Shown here: in pieces, positions 34,301 to 42,290 of the stretch
How positions within the stretch are numbered: position 1 is the first letter of the stretch
How the letters are laid out: the number at the start of each line of letters is the position of its first letter
Assembly (NCBI RefSeq): GCF_946480385.1
Contig: NZ_CAMLJP010000014.1
Location: forward strand, 1 to 64,000
Direction: 5' to 3'
DNA from: an uncultured Azospirillum sp.
Lineage (GTDB): Bacteria > Pseudomonadota > Alphaproteobacteria > Azospirillales > Azospirillaceae
Length of the DNA: 64,000 nucleotides
Position numbers and translations under genes: made by a program
The notes under the pieces: model-generated
Seen by the model: the letters and a program-made list of their open reading frames with translations, nothing else
What the model was told of the DNA's origin: nothing
Database searches by the model: none

Positions 34301-36041
34301 CAACCTTGCCGCCGCCGGTGCCGACATCTCGGTTGCCGGCGACATCTTCAACGCCGCCCTGACCAGCCTTCTGACGGACTTGGACGCCTCTGAACTGGAC
34401 CTCGTCACCAAGACCTTCGGCGGCGACATCGGCGTCCTCGCCCAGACCCTGAAGACCACCGGCAAGGCCGCGGTCGAAGCGGCGGCCAATCTCCGCGCCT
34501 ATAACGCGGACCTGCAGAGCCGGATGTATGGGGCGGTCGGCAATGCCCGCGGCTCGGGCTTGCTGGCCCTGGACCAGCAGCAGTCGGTGGAGATGACCCA
34601 GGCCAAGGCCGCCGGCTACGACACCTCTCTTCTGGCGCTGGTGCAGGGAGCGGAGCGCGGGCAGAAGGCGTTCGAACTGGCGCAGGCCGACGTGCTGGGT
34701 TGGTACGATCAGGAGATCACCGCCCGCCAAACCTTTATCAGCGACCTGCAGGAAGGCGCGATTAAGGTGTCGCAGGCTGCCAAACAGTTCGCCGCGGCGC
34801 GCGATGCCCTCGCGATCAGCCAGGACGCGCCGATCAGCCCACAGGAGCGGCTGACCGAGACCAAGCGGCAATGGGATGCAGCCCTCGCCACCGTCCGCTC
34901 GACCACCGCCAGCGACGAGGACAAGGACACCGCCCGCTCGAACCTGATCAGCCTCGGCCAGACGCTGACCAGCATCGAGAAGGAGAACAGCGGCGGCACC
35001 GCCCGGACGATCTACGACGAGGTGATGCAGGTGCTGGGCGAACTCGGCACCATCGCGCCGGATAGCGCCGCCGCAACCGCCGACGCCCAACTCAAGACGG
35101 CGCAGGACAGCCTGAAGGAGCTGCAGAAAGCGCGGGCGGAGGCTGCTGCGGTCGGTCAGCGGCAGCTTGGCTCGCTCGACACGCTGAAGGACACCATGGG
35201 GCAGAGCCTCGCCGTCTGGCAGGCGGCTCTCGGGCCGCTTCAGCAGATGACCGGCACCGCCAGCACCGCGCCGCATTACAGCGCCCCGGCGGTGGTGCAG
35301 TCGGCATGGAATGGCCTTTCGTCCGAACAGCAGTTCGGCATTGCCCGCGCCATGGGCTGGGGTGGGTCGGTGGACGAGGCGTTCAATCTTTGGCTGGCCG
35401 CCGACAAGAGCCGGGCGGCGACCTTCGAGGGCAACGTCACCGCCATCGGCGGCGGAGCGCGCTATGCTGCCCCGGACGATGTCGGTCGGGCCTGGGAGGC
35501 GCTGACCCAGGCGCAGCAGTCTGCGGCGGTGAAGGCGGCCGGCTACGACGGTGGGGTGGATGCCGGCCTCAATGCCTGGGTCCGCCTCGGCCATGCTGCG
35601 GCCTTCGAGGCGGCGGTCCGGTCGGCTGCCCACGGCGCCGGCATCCCCGGCTTCGCCACCGGGACGCTGTCCACGCCGCCCGGCGCGGTGTGGGTGGGCG
35701 AGCGTGGTCCCGAACTGCTCTGGCAGGGCGGCGGGGCGGCGGTCGCTTCTTCGGTCGACAGCATGCGGATCGCCGGCATGTACCAGACGGCAGCGAACGA
35801 CCGCTACCCGGTCAACGTCGCCCCGATCCGGCCGCCGGCCGGACCGGTGGCGGCGGACAACCGGGAAGTCGTGGCCGTGCTGCGGGACATCGCCCGTCGG
35901 ATCGAGCGGCTGGAGGCGGCCATCCACGAGGCGGAGGGCGAGGCGCAGACCCAGCGCAGCCGCATCGCTCGGGACAAGCTGAAGGTGATGCAGCAGCAAC
36001 TCACCGCCCTGGTCGAACAGAAAGAAATGCGGTTCGCATAA
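28308..36041 (+). CDS. Tail tape measure protein with lytic transglycosylase domain
   Basis: 2577 residues, the largest gene. Residues 1-490 are Ala-rich coiled coil. The TMP_2 prophage tail-length region (about 490-750) starts at LGYQIQDFVVQVGSGQSALT. An SLT-type transglycosylase domain is near 1265-1395 with the catalytic Glu in KIESGFRQY (residue 1287), GAQGVMQLMPGTA and AAAYNAGPTRV. Gly-rich hydrophobic stretches (about 1640-1720) could insert into membrane. The end has the typical GFATGTLSTPPGAVWVGERG. It sets tail length and probably opens the peptidoglycan during DNA entry. Confidence 0.93.
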   Translation: MTDQVESLDVGFQDGVSAGAKKATDAVTGLGDAFTATEAKAARAGRGAKKATDEVAAGAAAAGKAIDAYAGTVERADQRVKRHAQTADQLANKFDRAKREAAAVARAIAPYQRALDDLEASSASAAQKEELRATITAKMEAATEKARAAVARYFKDVEAGAAAATAAAGGLSAGMAAATASAGSWAGALGKVYEAAGSATGGLAQAARALQALNADFQSGHASMAEWAAGSKGLEASLRGVSAAQKAINDATGISRQSANTAVVGPTRYATTGRGSSGTGSITFGDDGSAQRLDDITAAFAEADAKLDSYRTSLGLTDVAQQKYEVGLAELQATIRRAGVDEAEATRLLTAYAAAHDPAIKKAKELAAAQATAAKEVEQAERAALAKMSADWDAAVREREADAAMIIAAEKEAAAAVKQEEAALRSLVGTLDRTFGAEEKLAASQRQLDKALTDGVGGIRLTTEQHAALSAKLKEQHELSTRAATSTKLAAHESLNLGYQIQDFVVQVGSGQSALTAMLQQGPQAVGAVGGMSRAWALLTSTTALTTLGIGAFVGALAMVGARAAQIGAHTRQMTADIQAMGNASGVTATQLRGIEAQLRQQGVGGAAAFASARTLAGARNLPSSVLGDVASIGRDMAASTGDVADAVKTLSDALSEGYQGIRKLDDQFNFLTTDERRQIDTMARHGDQAGVLKVAVAALHRQFDGLHEKSLSSVDAAFERVTAAYNRLLDAIASRPIVIKGLEGLAWLLETSTKGIGAPTRLEQIGSLRRELSGLDAQYAALPEKTTGVQSAHEAIILRRIDLMQQLAKLEQEDAARQASQIRTGAPRTAGTSNARTGMPDPAAAKYVDEQAAAFERLSEAMQGNAVQRALAQADMRADEDIRDRRLRGAAADEVRTIRQKEALLQLQVAVNDNNRAAAAEAAGADLVARAYGQSTAAVREAEIQAKALAEVARGSIEPYDAIVGRLRALDDAQRKVQAAQFDATLKQQTEDAQRLAAAWGQGANAAREAALANEALAEARKRGLDPNRDAGQIRDISAGILARDAAQRSQQFAQMAAEQHRAVDLANAEFGMLGESNAERARSVAIIQATNDLRDKGVDLTDAGTQAYIRQQGELARVNSQLQDAAQNAANMAQPITSAFEDVIVGAKKAGDAGKAMAEDLKRVFARVLITKPAETWLTGTLTKMMSGPISTANDNTPAPANDPGSLSRIVTSVNGGLGSSSSNPMWVQMAGSAAAVALDPQAMAGGAPLPVAIKDGGQVADLIRSEARAQGVPEEVALAIGKIESGFRQYRDDGRVLTSSAGAQGVMQLMPGTAKWLGVDATDTRENVRGGIKYLAMLGRQFGGDWTMAAAAYNAGPTRVQQYLTQGRALPAETVPYIEKFGKSVQTANAAVATMGTRTSGVTQAQEDALQAQLDAANASKVAAGSAQSLNASQSALVASVLGTASANDNAAATIEVQSRAISHIGENAISAADHLDDAADGAKALAKASDSAGDTLLAGAQSVYNGFSSAISGIWNWVAGLFSSGSGGGATSVGAARAAGSSGVSTSDLLSLGKSGYQILQGGAGASWANAATGFAQSSFGAALGLSTSGQAAAVAAGAQSATAAGVMGVPGGLTAGTPVLTSSGAGFASAAGTIGAAMPYGILGGIGGSYIANKWLGGSKAGGALAGAALGAGSAGLGASILGMGAVGGPWGIVAAAAISAIMAALGTQKPTVGPTASADITINTGGKSATSGNYLTDNDGDPAAAQQLGSAFSAIFTAAASGGGTLAKNFGIGQTAAKGLYVAGSVPYKEFGKGDDALGNLLRYTLLEQGGLTNAGPNVTKAIQNTKATSYEEAAKDIGLGASIDGGITALSELDKSLAGITRSAKEATTESLKPMLEEFERAKKLGIGDAYKALASGQLKEQLEQLKNPVDWTQGEQDMAALTGQFQALRDAAMQLDPALATTVDQIETETRARVKQRAETDAKRLLNTASGHDFLNQITDLESTRDINARNLAAAGADISVAGDIFNAALTSLLTDLDASELDLVTKTFGGDIGVLAQTLKTTGKAAVEAAANLRAYNADLQSRMYGAVGNARGSGLLALDQQQSVEMTQAKAAGYDTSLLALVQGAERGQKAFELAQADVLGWYDQEITARQTFISDLQEGAIKVSQAAKQFAAARDALAISQDAPISPQERLTETKRQWDAALATVRSTTASDEDKDTARSNLISLGQTLTSIEKENSGGTARTIYDEVMQVLGELGTIAPDSAAATADAQLKTAQDSLKELQKARAEAAAVGQRQLGSLDTLKDTMGQSLAVWQAALGPLQQMTGTASTAPHYSAPAVVQSAWNGLSSEQQFGIARAMGWGGSVDEAFNLWLAADKSRAATFEGNVTAIGGGARYAAPDDVGRAWEALTQAQQSAAVKAAGYDGGVDAGLNAWVRLGHAAAFEAAVRSAAHGAGIPGFATGTLSTPPGAVWVGERGPELLWQGGGAAVASSVDSMRIAGMYQTAANDRYPVNVAPIRPPAGPVAADNREVVAVLRDIARRIERLEAAIHEAEGEAQTQRSRIARDKLKVMQQQLTALVEQKEMRFA

Positions 36042-36053
36042 GGGGAAAGACCC

Positions 36054-37637
36054 ATGGACATCCACCTGTACGACCTCGTCGCCTATCACAAGGCGACGGG
36101 GCACCAACACCGCTGGCCGCTCTGTGCTGGCTCTGTGACCTACCAGTCACGCAGCGACGACGATCCCGCATCGGTGACCTGGCTGCCGCTCGTCGGGCAG
36201 TGGCCGTCCGTGGCGGTCACGGCGGCGGCCGATGCCGCAAAGGCGCAGATCGACGATCTGCGGCTGATCAACGTCCGGCAGACGGACGACCTGCCGCGCT
36301 TCGCCTCGGTCTACGACATCACAGTCGGAGCATGGCTCCGCGTCCCGCTCGGTGTCCGGCCGCTCAACCCGCTGCTGACCGACTACATCGTCCAGTCGGT
36401 CACCGAGCGGGTGGTGGCGGCTGGAGCGCCGCTCAGCACGGCGGTGACCGTCTGGCACGCCAAGGCCGGCAAGATCGCACCGGATGTGACCGAGTTGAAG
36501 CTGCCGGTCTATGACCGCCAGTTGGACTTCGACACGCCGATCCAGAAGGACGATGCGAAATACGCGGGAACCGGCGGCTATGAAGGGCCGGAGACCCTGA
36601 AGAACACGCTCAAGGAGCGCAGCTTCGGTCACTGCTTCATGGTGCAGCCGACATATCTCGGCATCGTGGACTTTGGTCCTGCCAACGGCGGATTGTTGCA
36701 CGTCTGGTCCGTCAACGGCGGCCTGTCCATCGAGGATGTGCCTCGCGGCTGGTCGGGCGGCGTCGCCGTTGCCAAGACGGCCGGGGTTCCCGCCTCCTAC
36801 CAGCTCCGCGTCGATGTATCGACCGGCTTCATCCACACCGCCGTCCATTACGAGGACTTCCGGGTGGAGGTGAAGGGCGACAAGACCGACGGTGTCTGGC
36901 GGCGCTACATCGGCGAGGTGATCGCCTTTCTGGCGGTCCAGTACGGCGGGATCGTCAACGCGGCCGACGTCAGCGGCATGGACGCGACGCCGCGCACCGT
37001 CGGACTGTATCTGCCGGCCGGCGACGGGCGGACCCACAGAGACGCCTACGGCAAACTGGCCGGATCTGTGCCGCGGGGCCGGTGGTTTGTGGACCTGCAG
37101 GATCGGCTGGTGGTGACCCGCCTTCCACGCGCCTCGGCTGTGACGCCGACGCGAACCTACAGCAAAGTCAGCGGGTCCACGGACGGACTGAAGCCGATGG
37201 CCGGCAGCGACGTGGTGCCTACGAAGAAGGTCACCGTCCTCTATGCCGAGAACCCGAGCGCCAACAACACTGCGGCGGCCGATGCCACAGCTGACGATGC
37301 CGCGCTCTGGACGCAGCAGTGGCGGGAGTCGGACAGCGCCACCGATCCAGTGATCGAGGCGGCCTATGGCGTCTCAGGCAAGACGGAGCGCATCGAGACG
37401 GCCCTGACCTTGAAGGCGGACGCCGATGCCGAGGCGCCGCTGTGGCTGGCCGAGAAGGCTTGGCCGCCGCAGGCGTACAGTCTGAAGGTCCGCGACGGCG
37501 CGCCGGGCCTGTGGATCGGCGGTGCTGTGACCGTGGTGGATGACATCGCCGGCTTCGAAACCGGCGGACCGCTGGTCATCACCGGCCGAACCAACCAGGA
37601 TCGCGGTGGTGGTGCCACGCTGTACGGAGATCGCTGA
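36054..37637 (+). CDS. Tail tip / baseplate hub-like protein
   Basis: 527 residues immediately after the tape measure, beginning MDIHLYDLVAYHKATGHQH, then CAGSVTYQSRSDDDPA. Beta-rich throughout with no membrane segment. The gene order (tape measure, then this, then a second tip protein and the fibre) indicates distal tail or hub function. I do not recognise a named family with confidence. Confidence 0.6.
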   Translation: MDIHLYDLVAYHKATGHQHRWPLCAGSVTYQSRSDDDPASVTWLPLVGQWPSVAVTAAADAAKAQIDDLRLINVRQTDDLPRFASVYDITVGAWLRVPLGVRPLNPLLTDYIVQSVTERVVAAGAPLSTAVTVWHAKAGKIAPDVTELKLPVYDRQLDFDTPIQKDDAKYAGTGGYEGPETLKNTLKERSFGHCFMVQPTYLGIVDFGPANGGLLHVWSVNGGLSIEDVPRGWSGGVAVAKTAGVPASYQLRVDVSTGFIHTAVHYEDFRVEVKGDKTDGVWRRYIGEVIAFLAVQYGGIVNAADVSGMDATPRTVGLYLPAGDGRTHRDAYGKLAGSVPRGRWFVDLQDRLVVTRLPRASAVTPTRTYSKVSGSTDGLKPMAGSDVVPTKKVTVLYAENPSANNTAAADATADDAALWTQQWRESDSATDPVIEAAYGVSGKTERIETALTLKADADAEAPLWLAEKAWPPQAYSLKVRDGAPGLWIGGAVTVVDDIAGFETGGPLVITGRTNQDRGGGATLYGDR

Positions 37638-37639
37638 TC

Positions 37640-38602
37640 ATGGCCGGCGTGACCTATGCCTATCTGGCCGACCGGAACGAAGTGCAGAACGGCCAACTCG
37701 ACAACCCCTGCACCATTACCAGCCCGGCCGCCTGGTCGGAAACCTCCCCGCTGGAGTCGATGCTGACCACGCCGGTTTCAGACCGGGCGGTGTGCCTGAC
37801 CAAGGGCGATGTGGACTATGCCACCGGGGCACCGATCAACCCGGTGGTCATCGAACTGACATGGCAGTTCCCGATCTTCCTGACGGTGGCGTCTCTGCTC
37901 GATACCAACCTCCGCCAGGATGCCTTCTATCGGATGGAGGCGTTCAGCGATGCTGAGATGACGGAGTTGGTGGCGACATCCGTGGTCAACGGGGTGGATG
38001 CCAACGTTGTCCCGCCGCTGACGGACCCGGAGACCATGCGGGCCGGCGCACCCAACCAGATGCGTGGTGATCTCGATCCACGCGACCTGCCGCTGCTCCC
38101 CATCAATATCCACGTCATCGTGCCGCAGGTCCCGGTGGTCGCGATTAGGTGGACCCTGTGGGGTAGTGCCTTCCGACCGGACGGCAGCGAGGACACTGGC
38201 TATCGCATCGGTCTCGCATGGGCTGGCGATGGGCTGATCTTTGCCCGGCATGTCGGAAAATCCGGGGAAGGCGTGAAGGACAACGACGAGGTAATCACCG
38301 GCGCTGGTGGATCGGCGTGGGTGGAGGAAGGTATTGCCAAGCGCACTGTCACAATCGGTCGCGAAGTGGCCGACCGGACCCTGCGGGATGAAATTTTCAA
38401 GATGGCGCTCCGGAGCGGCAAGCGGAAGCCGCTGCTCTACCTGCCCAGCGTCGGCGACCCGACCGACCCAGCGAGCACCGGCGATCCAGCCGCGAACTTC
38501 CTCTATGGCGGCCTCTTCCGGCGATCCGCCGATCACAGCCAGACCTACGTCAGCGCCCGCTACACATCGACCAGCGTCGAACTGGAGGAGTTCAAGGAAT
38601 GA
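37640..38602 (+). CDS. Tail protein of unknown detailed role
   Basis: 320 residues, starting 2 bases after the hub-like gene and ending in an ATGA overlap with the fibre. Beta-rich (PINPVVIELTWQFPIFLTVA, VPQVPVVAIRWTLWGSAF) with a Gly-rich middle. Likely part of the tail tip that carries the fibre. Confidence 0.6.
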   Translation: MAGVTYAYLADRNEVQNGQLDNPCTITSPAAWSETSPLESMLTTPVSDRAVCLTKGDVDYATGAPINPVVIELTWQFPIFLTVASLLDTNLRQDAFYRMEAFSDAEMTELVATSVVNGVDANVVPPLTDPETMRAGAPNQMRGDLDPRDLPLLPINIHVIVPQVPVVAIRWTLWGSAFRPDGSEDTGYRIGLAWAGDGLIFARHVGKSGEGVKDNDEVITGAGGSAWVEEGIAKRTVTIGREVADRTLRDEIFKMALRSGKRKPLLYLPSVGDPTDPASTGDPAANFLYGGLFRRSADHSQTYVSARYTSTSVELEEFKE

Positions 38603-40635
38603 GTCTCTTCACCGAGGCGGTTGATCGCCTGAAACAGTACAATCTCGGCATTTACAACGCCGCCTCCAATCTGTTCGGTCTGTCGGGTGTGGGAGGCATG
38701 GCGGCCAACTGGTCCCGCCACAGCAAGGATGTCGCCACCGTCGGCGAAGGAGTGGCGTCCATGGCGGAAGCGGTCGCGGCCAGCGAAAGCAGTGCCGCAG
38801 GCTCCGCCACCGCTGCGGCTGGCAGCGCTACGTCAGCGCACGCCTCCGAAGTCGCCGCCGCAGGAAGTGCAACAGCGGCAGCCGGGAGCGCCTCGGCAGC
38901 GGCAAGCAGCGCCACGGCAGCCTCCGACAGTGCTGGTAACGCGGCCAGCAGTGCGTCATCCGCCTCCACCGGCGCCACCCTTTCCGGGCAATACGCGAAC
39001 GCGGCTGGGGGTTCGATCCCCTCCGTGCGTCTCACCTGGGACACGGCCACGGCCGATGCCGACCCTGGCAACGGCAAGGTGCGGCTGAACAACGCCACAG
39101 CCACCGCGGCAACGGCCCTCTTTGTCGACAACCTGGACGCCACCGGCGCCAGCATCACCACGGTGCTGGATCGCTGGACCGCTAGCACCAACACTACCAA
39201 AGGCACCTTACGGATCGCCCATCGCACGGATTCCTCCAAATGGGTGGAATATCAGGTTACCGGCACGGTGGTTGACGGGACCGGTTACCGCAAAATCCCG
39301 GTGACGGGTGGTACAGGGCCGGGTGGATTTGCCGCTGGTGACCCGGTAGCTGTAGGCTTCAGCCGGGCCGGGGACATGCCAACCAGCTTCGCCGCCGGTA
39401 CAACGGCGGCACCCGGTTGGGCTGTGACCGGCGATAGCAACACCGGCCTTGCCCAGATCGGCGGGCCGGACACTTTGAGCATGGTCCCCGGTGGCAGCGA
39501 AGTCATCCGGACCTCTCCGAATGCTGCTAAAGTCTACGGCGCTATGACCATTGGTGACCGTGGCGACGGCTTCGGCGCGGCCCTGACGCTTACCCCTGGG
39601 GCGGGCCCAGACTGGCACATCTATTCCAGGGTCAGTGATGGGGCCTTGGTATTTTATCACTTCAAGAACAAGGCGGGCACAACCGTCTCAATAGAAAGAA
39701 TGGTGCTGCGCGAAAACGGGGCTGTTGATTTTAATCAGACCCCTACTGTCAATGGGACGGCGATGACGGGCGGCCTGTTCGCCGGGACGGCCGGGAAGTC
39801 GGCGAATTACACTGTCATCGCTTCCGACGCCCGATACCTGATCGAGGCCACCGCCGCGCTGACGCTGTTGCTGACCGCGGCGGCGACGCTGGGAAGCGGG
39901 TTTACCTTCGCTGCATGGAACCACAGTACCGGAACCGTCATCGTCGATCCAAATGGCTCGGAGCTGATCAACGGCGCCGCGACGCTGACCCTGTTGCCCG
40001 GACAGTGGGCTTTCATCACCTGTACCGGGACTGCTTGGAAAGCCCTGACGCAGACATCCCAATCGACTTGCGTCTGGTCATCGACTGACAAGGAAAGCAG
40101 TCTGATCGTTACGAATGGCGGTCTTACCGCCTCCGTTGCGAGCGGCGGTGCCATGCAGTCCGGCCGCGGGACTGTGGCGCTGTCTGGTCAGAAATATTTC
40201 GAGGCCGCCGTGGATGTGGTCGCGGCGTCCGGTCTCACCGCTATCGTCGGCATTGCGACTGCGGCGGCGGCATTTGGGTCCACATTTGGCCTCGCCACGT
40301 CCGCCAACGGCTATGGCTTTGCCAGCGACACCGGCAACAAACTCAACAACTCTTCGCAATCGGCTTACAGTTCCGCTTGGGGGACGGCTGGGTACATTGT
40401 CGGTATTGCTTATGATGACGTGAGTACGCCCGGCACGGTCAAGATTTGGCTATCAATAAATGGCGTGTGGCAGGCATCCGGCAATCCGGCAACCGGGGCT
40501 AACCCGGCATTCTCTGTGTCGTCTGCGGTCTTCTACCCGGCGGTCACCTGCAAGAATGGCGGTCAGGTCACCGCCCGCTTTACTGCGGCCTCTTGGTCCT
40601 ATTCCGCCCCTGCGGGCTTCACTCAGGTTTCGTGA
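38599..40635 (+). CDS. Tail fibre with Ala/Ser stalk and SPRY-like tip
   Basis: 678 residues. Residues about 50-130 are a near-pure Ala/Ser/Gly/Thr repeat stalk (AAAGSATAAAGSA-type). A beta-rich shaft follows. The C-terminal ~185 residues, from CVWSSTDKES through YFEAAVDVVAASGLTAIVGI to GFASDTGNK and FYPAVTCKNGGQVTARF, have the layout of a SPRY/B30.2 beta-sandwich, a plausible receptor-binding tip. It starts by ATGA overlap. Confidence 0.75.
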   Translation: MSLFTEAVDRLKQYNLGIYNAASNLFGLSGVGGMAANWSRHSKDVATVGEGVASMAEAVAASESSAAGSATAAAGSATSAHASEVAAAGSATAAAGSASAAASSATAASDSAGNAASSASSASTGATLSGQYANAAGGSIPSVRLTWDTATADADPGNGKVRLNNATATAATALFVDNLDATGASITTVLDRWTASTNTTKGTLRIAHRTDSSKWVEYQVTGTVVDGTGYRKIPVTGGTGPGGFAAGDPVAVGFSRAGDMPTSFAAGTTAAPGWAVTGDSNTGLAQIGGPDTLSMVPGGSEVIRTSPNAAKVYGAMTIGDRGDGFGAALTLTPGAGPDWHIYSRVSDGALVFYHFKNKAGTTVSIERMVLRENGAVDFNQTPTVNGTAMTGGLFAGTAGKSANYTVIASDARYLIEATAALTLLLTAAATLGSGFTFAAWNHSTGTVIVDPNGSELINGAATLTLLPGQWAFITCTGTAWKALTQTSQSTCVWSSTDKESSLIVTNGGLTASVASGGAMQSGRGTVALSGQKYFEAAVDVVAASGLTAIVGIATAAAAFGSTFGLATSANGYGFASDTGNKLNNSSQSAYSSAWGTAGYIVGIAYDDVSTPGTVKIWLSINGVWQASGNPATGANPAFSVSSAVFYPAVTCKNGGQVTARFTAASWSYSAPAGFTQVS

Positions 40636-40641
40636 GGAACG

Positions 40642-41049
40642 ATGATGATCAAGACCTGTCCGCCGTATGACCAAGCCACGCACCGCCCCATTGACGCTTT
40701 CGACGAAGAGTCCGATGGGGCTGGAGGCGTTCAACTCGTCCAGCGTACCGAGCCCATCCCGCCGGAGGAAATCGCCGCGACCATCAAGCGACAGGTCGCC
40801 GACGCTGTGCAGCGGCATCTCGACGCGGCTGTGTCTGAGCGTAACTATTCCTCTGCCGCAGCCGCTGTGAGCTACGTCGGCGACCCCAACCCGCAGTGGG
40901 ACGCAGAGGGGCGAGCGGTGCTGGCGTGGCGGTCAGCAGTCTGGATGGCGTGCTTTGCCGCGCTGGACGCCGTGCTAGCTGGCGAGCGTCCGCCCCTGAC
41001 GCCCGACGAAATGGTCGCCGAGCTGCCGCCGCTGGTGTGGCCTGAATAG
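40642..41049 (+). CDS. Putative tail fibre accessory / assembly protein
   Basis: 135 residues after the fibre gene. Features: IAATIKRQVADAVQRHLDAA helix, RNYSSAAAAVSYVGDPNPQW, then WRSAVWMACFAALDAVLAGE and a final ELPPLVWPE. The pattern is that of small phage proteins that follow fibre genes and help fold or attach them. Confidence 0.65.
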   Translation: MMIKTCPPYDQATHRPIDAFDEESDGAGGVQLVQRTEPIPPEEIAATIKRQVADAVQRHLDAAVSERNYSSAAAAVSYVGDPNPQWDAEGRAVLAWRSAVWMACFAALDAVLAGERPPLTPDEMVAELPPLVWPE

Positions 41050-41074
41050 CCCGCGACAAGACTCCACCGACCCG

Positions 41075-41096
41075 GCCGCCAGTGAGCGGCTTTTTT
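41075..41096 (+). terminator. Terminator before the lysis cassette
   Basis: GCCGC (41075-41079), loop CAGTGA, GCGGC (41086-41090), then six T. Closes the tail operon. Confidence 0.65.
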
Positions 41097-41113
41097 CATG
41101 CCCGGAGGCTCCC

Positions 41114-41293
41114 ATGCCCGATGGCCCGTCCCCCGCAGAGCAGGCGGTGCAACAGGCGCTGGACGCCTGCGATGGCGACAAAGACGCCGCCCTCCTGCTT
41201 CTGGCCTGCACCCTCATCATTGCCCGCCGCGCGATGTGCGGCGGCTTTCTCCGGCTCGGCCAACCGACCGAGCCCACCACCGGAAGGACCTGA
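41114..41293 (+). CDS. Small lysis-region protein
   Basis: 59 residues with GGAGG at 41104-41108. It begins MPDGPSPAEQAVQQALDACD and has a short hydrophobic stretch (AALLLLACTLIIARRA) too short for a confident membrane helix. It ends 3 bases before the endolysin start. It could be a holin-like partner, but that is uncertain. Confidence 0.55.
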   Translation: MPDGPSPAEQAVQQALDACDGDKDAALLLLACTLIIARRAMCGGFLRLGQPTEPTTGRT

Positions 41294-41296
41294 ACC

Positions 41297-41983
41297 ATGA
41301 TGACGAACACCACCAAACCGGTCTGCCGCGCCGCGGTCGACCTCGTGAAGCATTTCGAGGGCCTGTACCTGGACGCCTATCTCTGCCCGGCCGGCGTCCC
41401 CACCATCGGCTACGGCCACACCGCCGGGGTGAAGATGGGCCAGACCATCACCGCCGGGCAAGCCGACGCTTTTCTCGCCTCCGACATGACCGAGGCGGCG
41501 GGCCGGGTCGATACCCTGGTGAAGGTGCCGCTGAACGACGACCAGCGCGGCGCCCTGTCCTCCTTCGTCTTCAACCTGGGGGCCGGCAGCCTGGGCAGCT
41601 CCACGCTGCTGAAACTGCTAAACGCCGGTGACTATGCGGGAGCCGCGGGCCAGTTTGGCCGCTGGGTCAACGCCACGGTGAACGGCAAGCCGACCAAGCT
41701 GGCCGGCCTCGTCGCCCGCCGCGCGGCGGAGGCAGATCTCTTCTCGGACGTCGCCGCCTCCCTACCAGCCGATCAGCCGCACCCCATGCCGCAGATGGGC
41801 AACACTCCCGCCGGAGCGGATGAGGATGAGATCCGGACCATCCAGCGGATCGTCGGCGCAACGGTGGACGGCATCTTCGGTCCGAAGACCGCCTTGGTGC
41901 TCAAGCGGTGGCAGTTCATGCACAATCTGGAGCCGACCGGCGTCGCTGACCCGCTCACTCGCGCCAAGATGGGGCTAAGCTGA
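41297..41983 (+). CDS. Endolysin: lysozyme (GH24 family) with C-terminal peptidoglycan-binding domain
   Basis: 228 residues. The T4/P21-type catalytic triad is E21, C30 and T36 (E-8-C-5-T spacing) in KHFEGLYLDAYLCPAGVPTI, followed by GYGHT and NLGAGSLGSSTLL. From about 175, IRTIQRIVGATVDGIFGPKT looks like a peptidoglycan-binding repeat. There is no N-terminal membrane anchor, so it needs a holin for release. Confidence 0.92.
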   Translation: MMTNTTKPVCRAAVDLVKHFEGLYLDAYLCPAGVPTIGYGHTAGVKMGQTITAGQADAFLASDMTEAAGRVDTLVKVPLNDDQRGALSSFVFNLGAGSLGSSTLLKLLNAGDYAGAAGQFGRWVNATVNGKPTKLAGLVARRAAEADLFSDVAASLPADQPHPMPQMGNTPAGADEDEIRTIQRIVGATVDGIFGPKTALVLKRWQFMHNLEPTGVADPLTRAKMGLS

Positions 41984-42285
41984 TGGCGGCCCTCTCCAGC
42001 ATCCTCCGGAGCGTCGAGGGCAACCGCATAATGTTCTGGTGCCCCGGCTGCGACGGCGCCCATGCCGTCCGCGTTGGGGATGGATCGGGGCCGGGCTGGA
42101 CCTACAACGGCAATCCCGACAAGCCGACGTTTTCTCCGTCGATCCTGGTCAACCCTGGTGGAAAGACGCCCGGAGTTCCGACCTGCCACAGCTATGTGAC
42201 TGATGGCTGCATCCGGTTCCTGACCGACAGCACCCACCACCTTGCCGGCCAGACGGTCGACATTCCCGACTTCGATGCAGGCTGA
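41983..42285 (+). CDS. DUF6527 family protein
   Basis: 100 residues, overlapping the endolysin stop by one base. FWCPGCDGAHAVRV, then NPDKPTFSPSILVN, CHSYVTDGCIRFL and DSTHHLAGQTVDIP match DUF6527, a small Cys/His-containing family frequent in phage lysis or accessory regions. Activity unknown. Confidence 0.82.
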   Translation: MAALSSILRSVEGNRIMFWCPGCDGAHAVRVGDGSGPGWTYNGNPDKPTFSPSILVNPGGKTPGVPTCHSYVTDGCIRFLTDSTHHLAGQTVDIPDFDAG

Positions 42286-42290
42286 CCAAC

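Noticed and set aside
38760..38990. Possible tandem DNA repeat in the fibre gene
   Set aside because: The repetition is of Ala/Ser/Gly codons in the stalk with variable spacing, not a regular DNA repeat or CRISPR-like array.
39005..39027. GGGGGTTCGATCCCC resembles a tRNA T-arm
   Set aside because: It lies inside the fibre gene in frame; no acceptor, D- or anticodon arms can be formed around it.
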